Origin: Phascolarctos cinereus
Lineage: Eukaryota; Chordata; Mammalia; Diprotodontia; Phascolarctidae
Direction of reading: 5' to 3'
Assembly (NCBI RefSeq): GCF_002099425.1
Contig: NW_018344194.1
Coordinates: 124,001 to 188,000, forward strand
Length of the DNA: 64,000 nt
The stretch's first letter is position 1, and each line of letters starts with the position of its first letter. The translations under genes were made by a program, and so were the position numbers. Positions 42,706 to 54,304 of this stretch are shown one piece after another. The notes below the pieces were generated by a model. That model ran no database searches. It was given only the letters and a program-made list of their open reading frames with translations, and had not been told where the DNA came from.

Positions 42706-44065
42706 CTGCCTAGACAGGAGCATCACCTCTGTTAAAGTCAGACCCTTAGAGGGCAAAATTATTTTAAAAAAAGGAAAAAGGAAAAAACAAAAAAAACCCC
42801 TTTCCTCAGTGAATTAGGACTGACTCTTTACATGGACCGCCAATGGCCACTTCCTCCTCCCACCCACCCTCTGGTTATTTATTTCCTCAACTGTAATATT
42901 GCAAACCCATCTCCTGATCAAAAAGACCTGCCATCGTGATCCCAGAAGCAAATGAACTGGAAAAGCCTTCTGGACAAAGCTATATTCACCACAACAAAAG
43001 AAAAAGAAGAAAAAAACCCCAAACCCAAACCTGGCCCATGGCTTCCCACAACAAAAGGAACACAAGCAATTAGCCTCACAGCAAAGTGCTCCCAGATGAA
43101 ATTCTGGAAATTGAAAAAAAAAAATAAATCAACCGAATGAGCTATTGGAGTTGGGATGGTCCTTTTGTTAAGGAAAAAACCAACTGGATGTTTGTTTCTT
43201 GAGCTTCCCCTTATTAAGACATACATACATACCTGCATCATTCTTAGGCCCCTTCCCATTTTCCTCCAACCTGACACATCTGTAGTGTGGTCCCATGGGG
43301 CTCATGGCAATAGATTTATGTCACTAGTGGATGGAAGAGCAGAAGAGGATGAGAGGTGGAAGCTTTTGGAAATTCAACCTGTAAGCCATTCACTGCAGAC
43401 CAAATTGGCGTTCTCCTGAGCTTAAACTAGGCACATGAGGCTACAGGGAATGTCAGAGTCCCAGGTTGGTGTGTTATGCATCATTCTCTTGCTCTGGCTC
43501 GATGCCTGGTGCTTCAGGGGTCCATCACCTGGGCTGGGGAGGGATTGAGGGCAAGAGAGAAAGAATGCTGGGCGTAGGGGTAGGGAGAAGGAGGCAGGGC
43601 TGGGCGAGCTGTGGTCTGGAATTTGAATGGTCTGCTTTGGTCAACAGCTAGTGTGTCTCATTAAAATACAATTTAGAGCAGAGACTCTGTGTTCCTCACT
43701 CAGCTCTTCCCCACCCAGCCACCCACCCACCCTAATTGGAGGTTCATGGGGTTGTTTTGCTGCATTTGCTTGGACCACATCCTGTTCACTTTCAGCATTT
43801 CCAATGGGGAACAAGGTCTTCTGGGATCTTTGGTAGCATGGAAAGATGAAAAGCATCAGAGGCAATGGCATAAACAGGGAGAGATGAAGTGCCCACTTTG
43901 GAGAAAGCAACCAAACAACATCCCATAGACTCTTTATGAGCTTCTTCAGGGGAATGGAGGTTGTCATCAGATATATGCTTTGCCTCAAGGGTGTTCCCAG
44001 AGCCCCACAGCAATGACCACAGAAGCACAAACATGAACAGACCTCAGGCACGGTCCAGCCAGCCC
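42706..44065. other. Unrecognised stretch, A-rich in part
   Basis: About 1.36 kb without a recognisable family. A-rich runs lie at 42760-42800 and 43000-43020, and a short ACAT run at 43220-43233. A 175-codon minus-strand frame (43641-44168) spans into the next MIR, overlaps frames on the other strand and has no domain, so it is not called. Confidence 0.4.
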
Positions 44066-44069
44066 CTTC

Positions 44070-44150
44070 CATCCTGCTCATTATGGCTACAGAAGGAGAC
44101 TGAAGCCCAAAGGCCAGAAGTGACTTACCCAAGTGACACAGCTGATAAGT
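44070..44150 (-). repeat. MIR-type SINE, antisense, fragment
   Basis: gctcattatggctacagaag, gagactgaagcccaaaggcc, agaagtgacttacccaagtg and acacagctgataagtcatga. Confidence 0.6.
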
Positions 44151-44154
44151 CATG

Positions 44155-44325
44155 AGATCATAGATCACGAGCTGGGAAAGACCTTGCCGATGATCAAGTC
44201 CATTATTTCACATATAAGGAAAATGAGGCCCCAGTACCTTGACCAGAGTGATATGACTTGTCAATAGCAGAGGCAGGATGGAAACCCAGGTCTTTTGACT
44301 CTTGGTTGGATGCTTTTCCTATGAC
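44155..44325 (-). repeat. MIR-type SINE, antisense
   Basis: gatcatagatcacgagctgg, gaaagaccttgccgatgatc, ttcacatataaggaaaatga, ggaaacccaggtcttttgac and a gatgcttttcctatgac end. Confidence 0.75.
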
Positions 44326-44454
44326 CCAATCCGGATGTTTCCCAGATAGCTGTAATTAGTGTGAATGACTGTATTAATATTTGGATTTTATTCACAACTG
44401 ATTTCTATCATGTTCTTGCAGTTCCAAAAATGTTCTTCCACCCTTTCTCCCCAT

Positions 44455-44952
44455 GAGGATTTCTATTCCTGGCCTCCCTCAGGAGGTATGTTACCTTGAA
44501 AATGCAGGTGAGACTACATCAACCCCCTACTCAACAAATTCCCTAACCCTACCTGTTCCCTCCCTAACCTTTCCAGTCTTCTCATGCCTTACTCCTCCCA
44601 CACCTGTACCAAGATGCAGTTACCTCGACCTCCTAGGTGCCCCATCTCTGGACACTGAGCATTTGCTCTGGCTCTGCCCCATCCCCCATGCCTGGGCTGT
44701 GCTCCCTCCTTATCACTGCCTCTTAGCTCCCCCGGCTGCCATCAAGTCCCAGACCAAACCCTACCCTCTACATCCCAACCCTTCTTAATTCTAGTGCTTT
44801 CCTGCTGTGATTCTTACCAATTTGTTCTGTTCTTCCAAAGTTGTTTGTACGTTGTCTCTTCCCATTAGGCTGTGACCTCCTTGAGAACAGCAGCTGTCTC
44901 TTGCACTTTTGTGCAAACATCGAGTGCTTAGTGCAACACCTGGCACAGAGTA
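44455..44952 (+). mobile_element. L2 LINE 3' part, split by a SINE
   Basis: Sense L2: atcccccatgcctgggctgt, ccctccttatcactgcctct, tcccattaggctgtgacctc, ttgagaacagcagctgtctc, agtgcttagtgcaacacctg and gcacagagtaa. The last bases (aaataaatgttgacttgact) resume after the SINE, at 45239-45262. Confidence 0.75.
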
Positions 44953-45238
44953 ATGGCAGCTAGGTGGCACAGTGGGTAGAGTGCCTACCTAGGAATCCAG
45001 AGGACCTGAGTTCAAATCTGCCCTCTGACACTTACTAGATGTATGACCCTTGGGAAGTCCCTTAATTTCTGCCTGCCTCAGTTTCCTCATCTGTAAAGTG
45101 GGGATAATCATTGAACCTACCTCCCAGAGTTCTTGTGATGATCAGATGAGATAATGTTTAGAACGTTCTTAGTCCAGCACCTTTCACATAGCACTACATA
45201 AGTGTCTGCTGTTTTCAGTATTATTGATAACGATGGTG
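44953..45238 (+). mobile_element. Marsupial SINE with MIR-like 3' domain
   Basis: ggcagctaggtggcacagtg head, atccagaggacctgagttca, cttactagatgtatgaccct, tgcctcagtttcctcatctg, taaagtggggataatcattg, cctcccagagttcttgtgat and a gcactacataagtgtctgct tail. It sits exactly where the L2 tail is broken. Confidence 0.85.
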
Positions 45239-45469
45239 ATAAATAAATGTTGACTTGACTTTAAAGTCCACCTATGGCACAGAAGGCAAATCTCTTTCTT
45301 TCATGGTCAGGCTCAGTGGCTGAGTTCCTGGAACAGAACAGGACTTTGCAGGATGCTAAGTTGATCACATGGTGATTTAAAAATGAGCTAGGAGATCCAG
45401 GGGCTATGAAGACAGGATGTATTAGTAAGCAGATAGCAAGTAACACCCATCTGGGTTCTGGGGGTGGTG

Positions 45470-45470
<1 letters not shown>

Positions 45471-45519
<49 letters not shown>
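45471..45519. repeat. (CA)n microsatellite
   Basis: About 24 uninterrupted CA units. Confidence 0.95.
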
Positions 45520-45521
<2 letters not shown>

Positions 45522-46130
45522 CAAAAGCTCAATGTCCAAGGGCAAGAAGAATAAGAGGAATGAGGGAAACTGGAATTCCGGAAGTTGAAAAGTAGATCTG
45601 GGTGTCAGGCAAAGAACACTTTGGTGCCTTTCTTTTCTAGGCACTTGAGGCAGCTGTGTCGCTCTTACTTTTTAAAGACACTGGCTTGCTGGGATTCCAG
45701 AACTAGATCTGTCTAAGGTCACACGCTGGGATAGATTAAGAGCAGATGGGGTCCCTAGGGCAGCAGTACTGCAAGGGGTCCCTCCAATGATGATTCATTA
45801 TTTACAAGGCCATTAGTAATTCCAAGTGGGCTCTGGGTCCCCTCTAACTGAGGAGCCCCCAGCATAGCTGGGCCTTTTGCTTTTCATGGTCGGTCACTCT
45901 GTAAGGGCTAGAGCCAGGGATGGAGCCCAAATTGTGCTGTCTTCCCTCCAGCGTTCCCTCCTCTAAATCAGTGACCGATCAGACTGTGCCAGTTTGGGGC
46001 TGGGGGCATTGGGTCCCTTTGATCTGTCATTTCCCACTTTCTTATTTCTTATTTCTGCTTTATGGTCCTGTCCCCTTTTTGTGCCACAGACATTTTTGCC
46101 ATATTCCATTTCCCCCTTTTAGCTTTCTTT
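45520..46130. other. Unrecognised sequence
   Basis: About 600 bases. A repeat-free patch at 45770-45850 has a cattagtaattccaag motif. No exon supported. Confidence 0.35.
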
Positions 46131-46134
46131 AGGC

Positions 46135-46200
46135 AATCAATGTATTATCAAGCAAACACCCATTAGGTACCTCCTACGTGCCAGTGTGTTCAGGTGTGAA
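46135..46200 (-). repeat. L2 LINE 3' end, antisense, fragment
   Basis: tatcaagcaaacacccatta, ggtacctcctacgtgccagt. A sense MIR tail (gaccagatggtctgtaaggt) follows at 46213-46265. Confidence 0.55.
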
Positions 46201-46359
46201 GGAAGAAATTGGACCAGATGGTCTGTAAGGTCCCCTCTACCTTTAAAGCCTGAGAGACTCAGATGTATGGAACCAGCCCACCAACACGCTTTTGTTAAGA
46301 CCCTCCAGGCCCTCAGCTTAGGAGCCACGGTTCCAACCTAGACCTTTTTACTCAAAATC

Positions 46360-46575
46360 CAGGCACTGCTTTGGGGGCTTGGGATATGAAGCCAAAAGAC
46401 TTGGCCTCAAGGGGCTGAGATGTTGATGGAAAGGGGAAGGATACAACCTGTCCACAGTCACCTGATCAAGCCACACCCTTTATTAAGCTCTTCTTATGCA
46501 CTAGTCATTGGGAGCAAACAATACAAGGAAAGAAAGCATCCTTGCCCTCAAGAAGCTTACTTTCAAATGAAGGAG
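46360..46575 (-). repeat. Two L2 LINE 3' ends, antisense
   Basis: First: caggcactgctttgggggct, tggcctcaaggggctgagat. Second, from about 46465: ctttattaagctcttcttat, gcactagtcattgggagcaa, cttgccctcaagaagcttac. Confidence 0.65.
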
Positions 46576-47525
46576 GCGCTCTGGAAGCCCAAAGACTCAG
46601 GCTGCATCACAGCCTTCTTAGAGCCATGCCACAGACTCTGGGAAGACCTGGAGACTTCTGCTCTATTTACTTTCTTTTATCCAAGAACTGGAATCATATC
46701 CATGGTGTCACAAACTCTGGTTAACAGCATTCCCCTTAGAAGATGTCTGGGGCTTTTTAAAAGGGTGAGATGCATGTGAATAGTCTCTTATCTGTAACAT
46801 GGCCCAGGGGGTTTTGTCTGAAATTGTCAGTGTTTATCAACAAACAAAGAAAAGCTCTGAGAAGCTCATTATGAGACCAGCAGGGATTATTCTTTTATGG
46901 ATTTTGAGAGCAGAGCTGGCCAATTTATAAACACAGGCCAGGAAGTGGACTATAGCAGTTAGGAACCAGCAGGGTAATCACCGAGTAAGAGATTCCAATA
47001 AATCACTAGGCCCCTCAACAAATTTGGAGAAGAACAAGAAAGTGGGATGTGACCTATTTAAAAGGAAGGTTGGGGAAGGTTCAGTCTATGGTACATAAAT
47101 AAAAAGGTCAGTCAACTGAAAAACCTCAATCAGGCTGCCCTGACCATTGAGGCAAGATAGCCATGGCTTGGAGGGGCTTCTCATGGGGGCCACAGGGAGA
47201 AGGGGTCCAAGCGGGCAAGATGGCAGCCAATAAAAGGAAGTCTCTTGAAATGACACTCGGGAGGGGTAGTGTAAGGATGGAGGAAACATAGGAAAATATT
47301 AGGAACATGCAAAACACATAGAGAATAGGAGGACAGGAAGGTCAGCATAGAAGAGAAAAAGGCCATAGTAGCTGGGGCTGGGGTGAGGAGTGGAGAGGGA
47401 GCTCCTGCATAACGTGGTGTTGATGCCAGCCTGGCACAAAGCTAGTGCACTGTCAGGACCCCAAGTGTAAAGAGCTCTTGAATTTATTCCTGGCCTTGCC
47501 AGAGTCATGCTATGGAACCTTGAAC
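46576..47525. promoter_or_regulatory. Candidate conserved non-coding element
   Basis: About 950 bases without a recognisable repeat. The part at 46790-47030 contains agtgtttatcaacaaacaaa, with a forkhead-type tgttta core, and tccaataaatcactagg. The remaining 500 bases are unassigned. No exon or domain is visible in the short minus-strand frames at 47086-47508. Confidence 0.25.
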
Positions 47526-47529
47526 AGCT

Positions 47530-47635
47530 TTATAGAAATAGAGATATGAAGACCATTAATTGTCCAAAGTGGGATTTGAACTCAGGTCTCTCCTAACTCC
47601 AAGACTAGCTCTTTGCTGCTGCCATGCCACTCCAT
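47530..47635 (-). repeat. MIR-type SINE, antisense
   Basis: attaattgtccaaagtggga, tttgaactcaggtctctcct and aagactagctctttgctgct. Confidence 0.6.
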
Positions 47636-47719
47636 GGGTCTCCTTGGGTCACAAAGTGGAGCCAGCCCTGAAGATGGAGCTGGAAACTACCCAAAGCTAG
47701 ACATTTATCACACACGCTT

Positions 47720-47900
47720 CATTCAATCAACCCTCCCCATTCAATACCTGCCTCCTGTGCTCAGGGCTGGAGTGAAAGTGAAACAGTCTCTGCAGTCATG
47801 TAGCTTAGGTCCTTCCAAAAACCACAGATTTTTATTCACATCCTTTGTCTTTTACATAGGAACTTACATTCTACTGCAGTGGGGAGACACATACTAAGGT
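47720..47900 (-). repeat. L2 LINE 3' end, antisense, weak
   Basis: Only scattered matches: ctgtgctcagggctggagtg, cagtctctgcagtcatgtag and aacttacattctactgcagt. Confidence 0.4.
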
Positions 47901-49230
47901 GGGGTGAGAACTAATGAGATCGTACATGTCTGCAGGAGCTCTCAAATTAGAGCAGAGGATTACAACCCCAATGAGGAAGGTCCTCCATATGAAGCTGTGG
48001 TGGCTGTGCAGACACAGTGATGACCCCAGCAGGAGAATGTCAGGGTCTCCTTACTTTTAGAGTTTCTTTAACTAAATACTTCTATCTCTATTTCAAATAC
48101 AACAACCCACCCCTGGCCACCCACCCACCTATCCCCAGCCACCACCTTCAGAAAAGTCATCCATGAAACTGATATCAGTCACCTAGGACTGAAGGATGTG
48201 AGAGCAGATTTTGATCAGGGGTGAGGAAAGACTTTGAGAATGCACTGTCTGAGAGGATGGTGTAAGGAAAAGGGCACCAAGGCAGAAGGCTGACTTCTTT
48301 ATCATTTTGCCTCAGGCTGCTGGCCCTGAAGGAATCCAGACATCCCCTCTCCATACCGGTCCAACAAGAGCCCCCACCTCCCTCATTTTATCATCCCGCC
48401 TAGATCACTCCCAGGACTGCTATAACTTACTCTGGGTCGTTGTCCAGCCCTATGCCCAGCTGTAAGCACAGCCTCTGTTCCATTCCAGGCTCCATGAAGG
48501 CTGAGGGAGAGTAATCCGCTAGATGATAAGTTGATACCTAGACTTAGGGTTCCAGAGCACACCGAACAAATTGCTCATTGCTTTCAAGTGAGGCCAATTA
48601 TAACTAATCAAAATACCAGATGAGCCTCAGGTTCTGATCTCATGAGATCCAGAGAGGAAGAAAGCAAACTCATCACAAGATGTGGGCTTGTGTAAGTCAT
48701 GTTCTCACTGCCAGGCTGGCTCATTCTTCACCAAACTGAAGTCACAGCTGGGTAAACCCTGGAGGCTCTCCCCAGGATCCCCCATTAAGCCCAGAATTTC
48801 CTACACAATGGAGACAAATGGCCCAGGACAAGGATCTCTGCTTCAGAGAAAGGCAGGGAAAGGATGTGAAGAAGTCTATTCTGACCTTGGGCAACCCAGC
48901 TTCCTCCCAGGGTGAGCTCCCAAGCTCTAAGTGGGGAATGCCAGTTATAATTAGCCCTGATCAGAGCCAGAATCACCCAGGGCTGGTGCAAACAGGTTTC
49001 AGAGGACCAGCTGCCCACCCTGCATAAGTTTCTAAGATTTTTTTTTTCGAAAGAGGTTTGACTATTCTAAATAAATTCCCAATCAGAATGGGAAAGAGAG
49101 AGGCTTAATTTAAACAGTTTTAAACACACAGGGCCTAGTAAAGGTTGGGGTTAACTGAGTTTCCTCCGAAGGAAAGAGTCTAATAACTTGGGGTTGTCAG
49201 TTCTCATCAGGTTCTGTCTTTAATTTCTCC
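47901..49230. other. Unrecognised stretch of about 1.3 kb
   Basis: No repeat family recognised. The part at 48500-48640 (caattataactaatcaaaat near 48596) and the part at 48940-49200 look single-copy and could be conserved. Small frames at 48682-49027 have no domain. Confidence 0.35.
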
Positions 49231-49365
49231 CAGCAAGCTTAAAGAGAGAGAGAGACAGAGACAGAGAGAGAGAGAGACAGAGACAGAGAGAGAGACATAC
49301 AGAGAGACAGAGAGATGGAGACAGAGACAGACAGACAGAGACAGAGACAGACAGACAGAGGCAGA
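49231..49365. repeat. (AGAGAC)n / (AG)n microsatellite
   Basis: About 135 bases of AGAG, AGACAG and GACAGACA units, purine-rich with regular C. Confidence 0.95.
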
Positions 49366-49529
49366 GAAATATACAGAAAAGGAAGAAGGTGAGGATCCAA
49401 TTGTCTAATTTAAGGGATGGGAACAACTCATAGGGAGAACACCCATGGGATGGGGTGGGGGAGAGAATTCTTTCACCATTGCTGTTTTCAATCATTGCTG
49501 TTAAATACCACCATTACCAACGCCTTTGC

Positions 49530-49640
49530 ACAGGCCACCCTCACTTCAATCCAGTTTTCTTATGTGTCACAGCATCACCTCCCTGATGTCATGGTCCTCT
49601 TTGAGAAGGAAGGACAAACAATAATAACAACAATAAATCC
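49530..49640 (+). repeat. SINE 3' end of another marsupial type
   Basis: cttcaatccagttttcttat, gtgtcacagcatcacctccc, tgatgtcatggtcctctttg, agaaggaaggacaaacaata and an AAC-rich tail. I recognise the ending from marsupial genomes but cannot name the family. Confidence 0.5.
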
Positions 49641-50044
49641 TCCCCAGCCCCAACCTTCTGCTCTTGCCATTGAATACACCACCCTGCTAATAAGAGGGAG
49701 CATCCCAAAGCTACTTTCAGTGAGTTTCCAGATTTGAGCTTACAATCTAGCACTTCTATGCAATTAAAAAAAGCCATTTTATCTACCTGCTCACTGGCCT
49801 ACCGACCATGAAATAAAAAGGAATTCCAAGAGTCCTTACAGCATTTTAAGGTTCCCAAAGCACTGCCTATGCATCATCTCACTTGCTAGCATCTTTGTCC
49901 CAGCCACAAACTACTGGCAAAGAGAATGAGAGGGCAGTGAGGATGACAGCAACAGCACCAAGTGACTCTCAGGCAGCAACGTAGGGTCTATGATGCCCTT
50001 TGCATAAATTATCTCTTTTTATACCTGGTATCCTAAGATGTGGA
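49641..50044. other. Unrecognised sequence
   Basis: About 400 bases. A degraded antisense MIR 3' end (gcattttaaggttcccaaag, cactgcctatgcatcatctc) may lie at 49840-49890. Confidence 0.4.
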
Positions 50045-50240
50045 AAGTCACTAACTAGTCTGTCTAGTTCAACCTTCTCACTTTACAGGTGAGGAAACTG
50101 AGGCCCAGGGGAGTATAGAATCATAGACAGAGCTCAAAGGGAAATTGGACATCCTCTAATCCAACCTCCCCATTTTACATATGAGGAAACTAACATCCAG
50201 TGACTCACCCAAGATCACCAAGGCAGGAAGCAGCAAAGCG
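50045..50240 (-). repeat. Two MIR-type SINE fragments, antisense
   Basis: First: tctgtctagttcaaccttct, cactttacaggtgaggaaac, tgaggcccagggga. Second, from about 50117: agaatcatagacagagctca, catcctctaatccaacctcc, ccattttacatatgaggaaa and cacccaagatcaccaaggca. Confidence 0.75.
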
Positions 50241-50284
50241 CATGTGCAAACCTAGGGCATCAGTTTCCAAATCTCTTGTCACAC

Positions 50285-50510
50285 AACAGCCTTGCAAGGT
50301 TGTTGCTGTTATTATACCATTTTACAGATAAGAAAATGGATTTGTCCACCATCACATTAGTGCCAAAGGCAGCATTTGAACTATGTGTGGGCGGGTGAGA
50401 ATAGAGACCTACTATGTTGCAGGTCCTGTACTAAATGCTTTGCAAGTATCTCATTCAGGGCTCGCCTGACTTCAAGCCCTGTGTTCTTTCTACTACATGA
50501 AGTTGTCTTT
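50285..50510 (-). repeat. MIR-type SINE, antisense
   Basis: acagccttgcaaggttgttg, ttataccattttacagataa, then gcatttgaactatg. A short unrelated segment (about 50400-50460) follows, and the end resumes with gcctgacttcaagccctgtg. Confidence 0.65.
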
Positions 50511-51479
50511 TGGAGAGATTAGGAACAGCAAAGTTCCAGGGGGTGTGAAGGAGGCTAGGTGTTGAAGGCTATACTTACTGGGAATGTGCAAAGACAAGGA
50601 CATGCTTGGAAAGCCAGAAATGCTTTAATCTGTACAACTCCAACAGCCAATCTCACAGTGCATGGCAGTGCTACTTTAAAGCTCACAAGCAGCATCCCTC
50701 ATGAACATGCTCTTACTTGGTCCTAGCTCCTACAGGGGCTGTTCTGCCTGCTCCTCTTCTTGCATCCCTACCTCTTCCAACCCCACCCCTCATAAGTTCC
50801 AATTTGACACTGACCAGCCCTTCCATTGTGCCCTCTGCAATTCCTGTTCCTTAGCAAACAAACTCCCCTTCATCCTATACCTCTTTCCTGTCTTGTAGCC
50901 CTCACTAAGACCTGGCTCCCCTCTGACCACACTAACTCTCCTCTCCAGCACTAGCCATACCTTCTCTCAACCCCACCCCCACAACCTTCACATTGGTCTT
51001 AGAAAGGGGCAGGGCGTATCTCAATACTCTGTGTCCCCAGTTATCATTTCCAGATACTCCCTTTCCATCTTCACTGAGTAAACTCTCCTTTTTTAAGAAA
51101 TGTCCTCAACATTTTCCACTCAATCACAATTCTGGCAGCTCTAGTATTCTGCCACCCAGCTCATTGTCCCTCCTTTCTCTCGGAGTGCAGCACTCAGGTC
51201 ACCATCTTCCTCTCCTTCCCAATTCCTGACCTTTGATGATGGGACTTTACTATCTACTCAGGTGATCCCTCCACCTCCCAATTCCTAAACTTTTTCAAAT
51301 CCCCTGATTTCTTCCCTCACTCCACCTCAGCCACAGGGGTGGTCATACACTAGATCTCAACATTATTCATTTCCTTGCTTAAAAACTCTGACATTCCCTT
51401 GACCAAAACTATGACTATTCCGCCACTCTCTCTGCTTTACTACTCTACCTGTACTCCACTCTAGTTGAGAACTCTACTG

Positions 51480-51708
51480 GAAGCAACTGGAAGTCAGGAA
51501 GATGTGAGTTCAAATCCAGAATCAGACACTTACTGGTTGTGTAGCCTGAGCAAGTCAATTAACCTCTGCTTGCCTCAGTTTCCTCGACTTTAAAATGGGG
51601 GTAAGAGCAGCTACCTCACAGGGTTTTGTGAGGCTCAAATGAGAAAACATTTGTAAAGAACTTAGCACAGTGCCTGGCACATAGTAGGTGCTATATAACT
51701 GCTTATTC
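51480..51708 (+). mobile_element. Marsupial SINE with MIR-like 3' domain, in L2
   Basis: ggaagtcaggaagatgtgag, ttcaaatccagaatcagaca, gcttgcctcagtttcctcga, ctttaaaatgggggtaagag, ctcacagggttttgtgaggc, ttagcacagtgcctggcaca and tagtaggtgctatataactg. L2 sequence continues on both sides. Confidence 0.85.
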
Positions 51709-52330
51709 CCTGTCTCCTCTCCTCTCTCCATTCCTTTTACTGCTCAGTTTTTCTCAGGCTATTATCCTCCTTCTCTGACCTCAGCCCAGTAGTGAGCCAG
51801 CTCAGCTTGACAGAATCTGTTCTTGAATCCCTTGCCGTCTTCTCTGTGTACTGCTCTTTCCTTGCCAAACTTCAGCCCTATGCTCTTTCTACCACTTGCT
51901 TCCTCTGCTCCCACCCATATGCTACTAAATGAATCTAAAGATGGAGACATTACACATTCATGTTATCTGCCCTCAAGTGGGCCCTCAGCAGACCAACAGA
52001 TTGCAGCAAGTCAGTCCTTTTATTCCTTCTTAATTAATTCCCTGTATCAATGCCAAACCTTTTCTTCCTTCTCCAAGCTCTGCTACCTCCTCCCACATCT
52101 ATCAGCTGAGGACATCTTACAGGAAAAAATAAAAGAGGCCATTTGAAATGATATTTTTCTTCTCTATTTCTCTTCGTATCAAAATTCTTCAGCATCATTT
52201 ACTGCTCTCTCCTCCTTTTCCTCAGACTCTGACAAAGACCTGTTCTTTCTCCTCGAGTAGATCCAGTCCTCTACATGTGCACCTGATTCCACCTCCTCCC
52301 ATTTTCTTGATCAGATTACATCCTCAATCA

Positions 52331-52333
<3 letters not shown>

Positions 52334-52397
<64 letters not shown>
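52334..52397. repeat. (CT)n microsatellite
   Basis: About 32 CT units inside the L2, expanded from its naturally pyrimidine-rich sense strand. Confidence 0.95.
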
Positions 52398-52401
<4 letters not shown>

Positions 52402-52869
52402 CTCACTATCAACTTTTCCTTTCCTGTACCCTTCAAACATACTTGTCTCCCATTTCTTTAAAAGAGCCTCATGAGGCAATTTCATCTCAAGTTATTGTCC
52501 TATAAATCTCCTCAATTTATCAAACTCCTTGAATACATTTTCTATGCTTGTTGCCTTCAATGTCCTTTCCTCTTACTCCTTAGGCCCTTAAAATCCCACT
52601 TGAAGCCTCATCACTCAGCTGAAACTTCCTTCTCCAAGGCTATTGACAATCTTCTAATTGCTAAATCTAATGGCCTTTCTCAATCTTCCCTTTTCTTGTA
52701 TTTATTCATTTTCGTATTTAATCCATTTGTAGTTTTTACGCACACTTGTCATCTCCCTCATTAGAACGACAGCTCAGTGACAGTAGGTATTGTTTCATTG
52801 GCTGTTTCGAAAACACAGCACAGTGCCTGGAACAGAGCAGGCACTTAAGACATGTTGGTCTATTGATTA

Positions 52870-53020
52870 TTCCCATTTTGCTTATGAGGAAACTGAGGCT
52901 CAGAGAGGTTCCAGAAATTGCCTATGGTCACATAGTTAATAAGTTCCCAAGACGGAATTGGAATCCAAGCCTCTCCTAACTCTAAGATGGTGCATACTAC
53001 ATTATGCCACGCTGCCCATC
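52870..53020 (-). repeat. MIR-type SINE, antisense
   Basis: ttttgcttatgaggaaactg, aggctcagagaggttccaga, tggtcacatagttaataagt, ttggaatccaagcctctcct and acattatgccacgctgcc. Confidence 0.75.
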
Positions 53021-53324
53021 CTGCAGCAAAGCTAAGTCCCTCCCTTTCCCATTGATTTAATTACTTTTTGGTTGAACCAATGAGTTGCTCTGCAATTGTA
53101 TATGTGACAGAAGAACAGGGTCCTCCTTAGAGAAAATGATTCCATTAAATAAAGCACAGTGGGTCCCCCTTCCTCAGCTCTAATCTCCTGGCGTCTTCTA
53201 CTGTAACTTTCCACATCCATTTTTAAGGTTGTGGGTCCCATGAAAAGCTTCAGGTATGACTGGATATTCATTTTTAGCATCTCTATTTCTTTGAGGTCAA
53301 TGATGTAGCATCCCACATCCAACT
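53021..53324. other. Unrecognised sequence
   Basis: About 300 bases with no family recognised. Confidence 0.4.
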
Positions 53325-53470
53325 CAAGTCAATGAGCATTTATGAAATGTGTGCCAGGCACTGTGCTAAGTACTAGCAATGCGAAAAAGGGCAAATGACA
53401 GTCCTTCCTTCCAAGGCGGGAGACAAACAAGCCATCAACTATGTACAAACCAGACACAGGGTGAATTGGA
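53325..53470 (-). repeat. L2 LINE 3' end, antisense
   Basis: aagtcaatgagcatttatga, tgtgccaggcactgtgctaa, gtactagcaatgcgaaaaag and gacagtccttccttccaagg. Confidence 0.75.
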
Positions 53471-53899
53471 GATGGCCGCCAGATCTCACTTCTGTTGTAT
53501 GAACTGGGGGCCTAGAGCCTTTAAACTCTCTCAATATGTCACTTATTACTGTTCTCCTGATCCCTGATATGACACATTTTCAGATTAGATGTCATCAGCA
53601 CAAAGTGACTTACGTGGCACAACCCTAGCCACTAGCTCCTTCCCATGGAGCCACTGCCCAAACCTATTCTTAGGTCTCCCTTTCTTCCCTGATCAAGCCT
53701 GAGGACAGCTCCTACTTCCCACAGTTCTGGGATAGGAAGTGTTAATGGTCAGGAGGGAAGCTCTTTATGGACTCCCAGGTTTGACATTCCATCCACATGT
53801 GCAGAGGACCTATACCATATTCCTGGGAAGAACACTAAAAAGAATCAGGCTTGGCTTCTGGTGTTTTAGGCCCTCACAGTCAAGTAACAAAGAAAAGAC
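53471..53899. other. Unrecognised sequence
   Basis: About 430 bases with no family or exon recognised. Confidence 0.4.
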
Positions 53900-53955
53900 A
53901 AGGAAAAACCTGGCACAGAGTAAGCACTTAATAAATGCTTGTTGACTTGTTGACT
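53900..53955 (+). repeat. L2 LINE 3' terminus
   Basis: aaaacctggcacagagtaag, cacttaataaatgcttgttg and gacttgttgac, the last 55 bases of L2. Confidence 0.75.
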
Positions 53956-53972
53956 ATCAGAGAAAGTTTAAG

Positions 53973-53973
<1 letters not shown>

Positions 53974-54007
<34 letters not shown>
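53974..54007. repeat. (GT)n microsatellite
   Basis: Seventeen GT units. Confidence 0.95.
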
Positions 54008-54010
<3 letters not shown>

Positions 54011-54304
54011 CAGCCTGCATCTGAAGCCCATCACCTCTCTGCCGGGAAGTGGGCAGCATGCTTTACCATCAGTGATATGGAATTGTAAGCAGTTGTGTTG
54101 ATTAGAGTTCATAAGCCTTTCAAGGCTGTTTTTCTTTATAATATTGTTATTGTATAACTTGCTCTCTAGTTCTCTTCACTTCAAATGTCCCGTTCCTATC
54201 CAAAGGTTTTGCTTCTAAGTGAGGCTTCATAAACTTTTGCTGAATGTAATTAGATGAATTTAAATTGGGCTGAATTGAGTTGCTCATCCAAAAGAGGCTA
54301 AAAG

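Larger units (their letters stand above)
50690..52860 (+). mobile_element. Long L2 LINE copy, internally deleted
   Basis: Follows sense L2 ORF2 in order: a cacctcagccacaggggtgg and aactctgacattcccttgac region (51320-51410), a cagactctgacaaagacctg segment (52224), cctgtacccttcaaacatac (52424), caaactccttgaatacattt (52521) and attgctaaatctaatggcct (52656). It then jumps to the 3' end (ccctcattagaacgacagct, acagtgcctggaacagagca). Most of the RT C-terminal part is missing. Split by a SINE at 51480 and a (CT)n tract. The first 500 bases are assigned with less confidence. Confidence 0.65.

Noticed and set aside
43641-44168. 175-codon minus-strand frame
   Set aside because: It runs into an antisense MIR, is overlapped by frames on the other strand, and contains no recognisable domain. 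A frame of this length can occur by chance in this GC range.
45261-45644. 127-codon frame with alternating Cys and Val
   Set aside because: The core is the (CA)n microsatellite read as Cys-Val.
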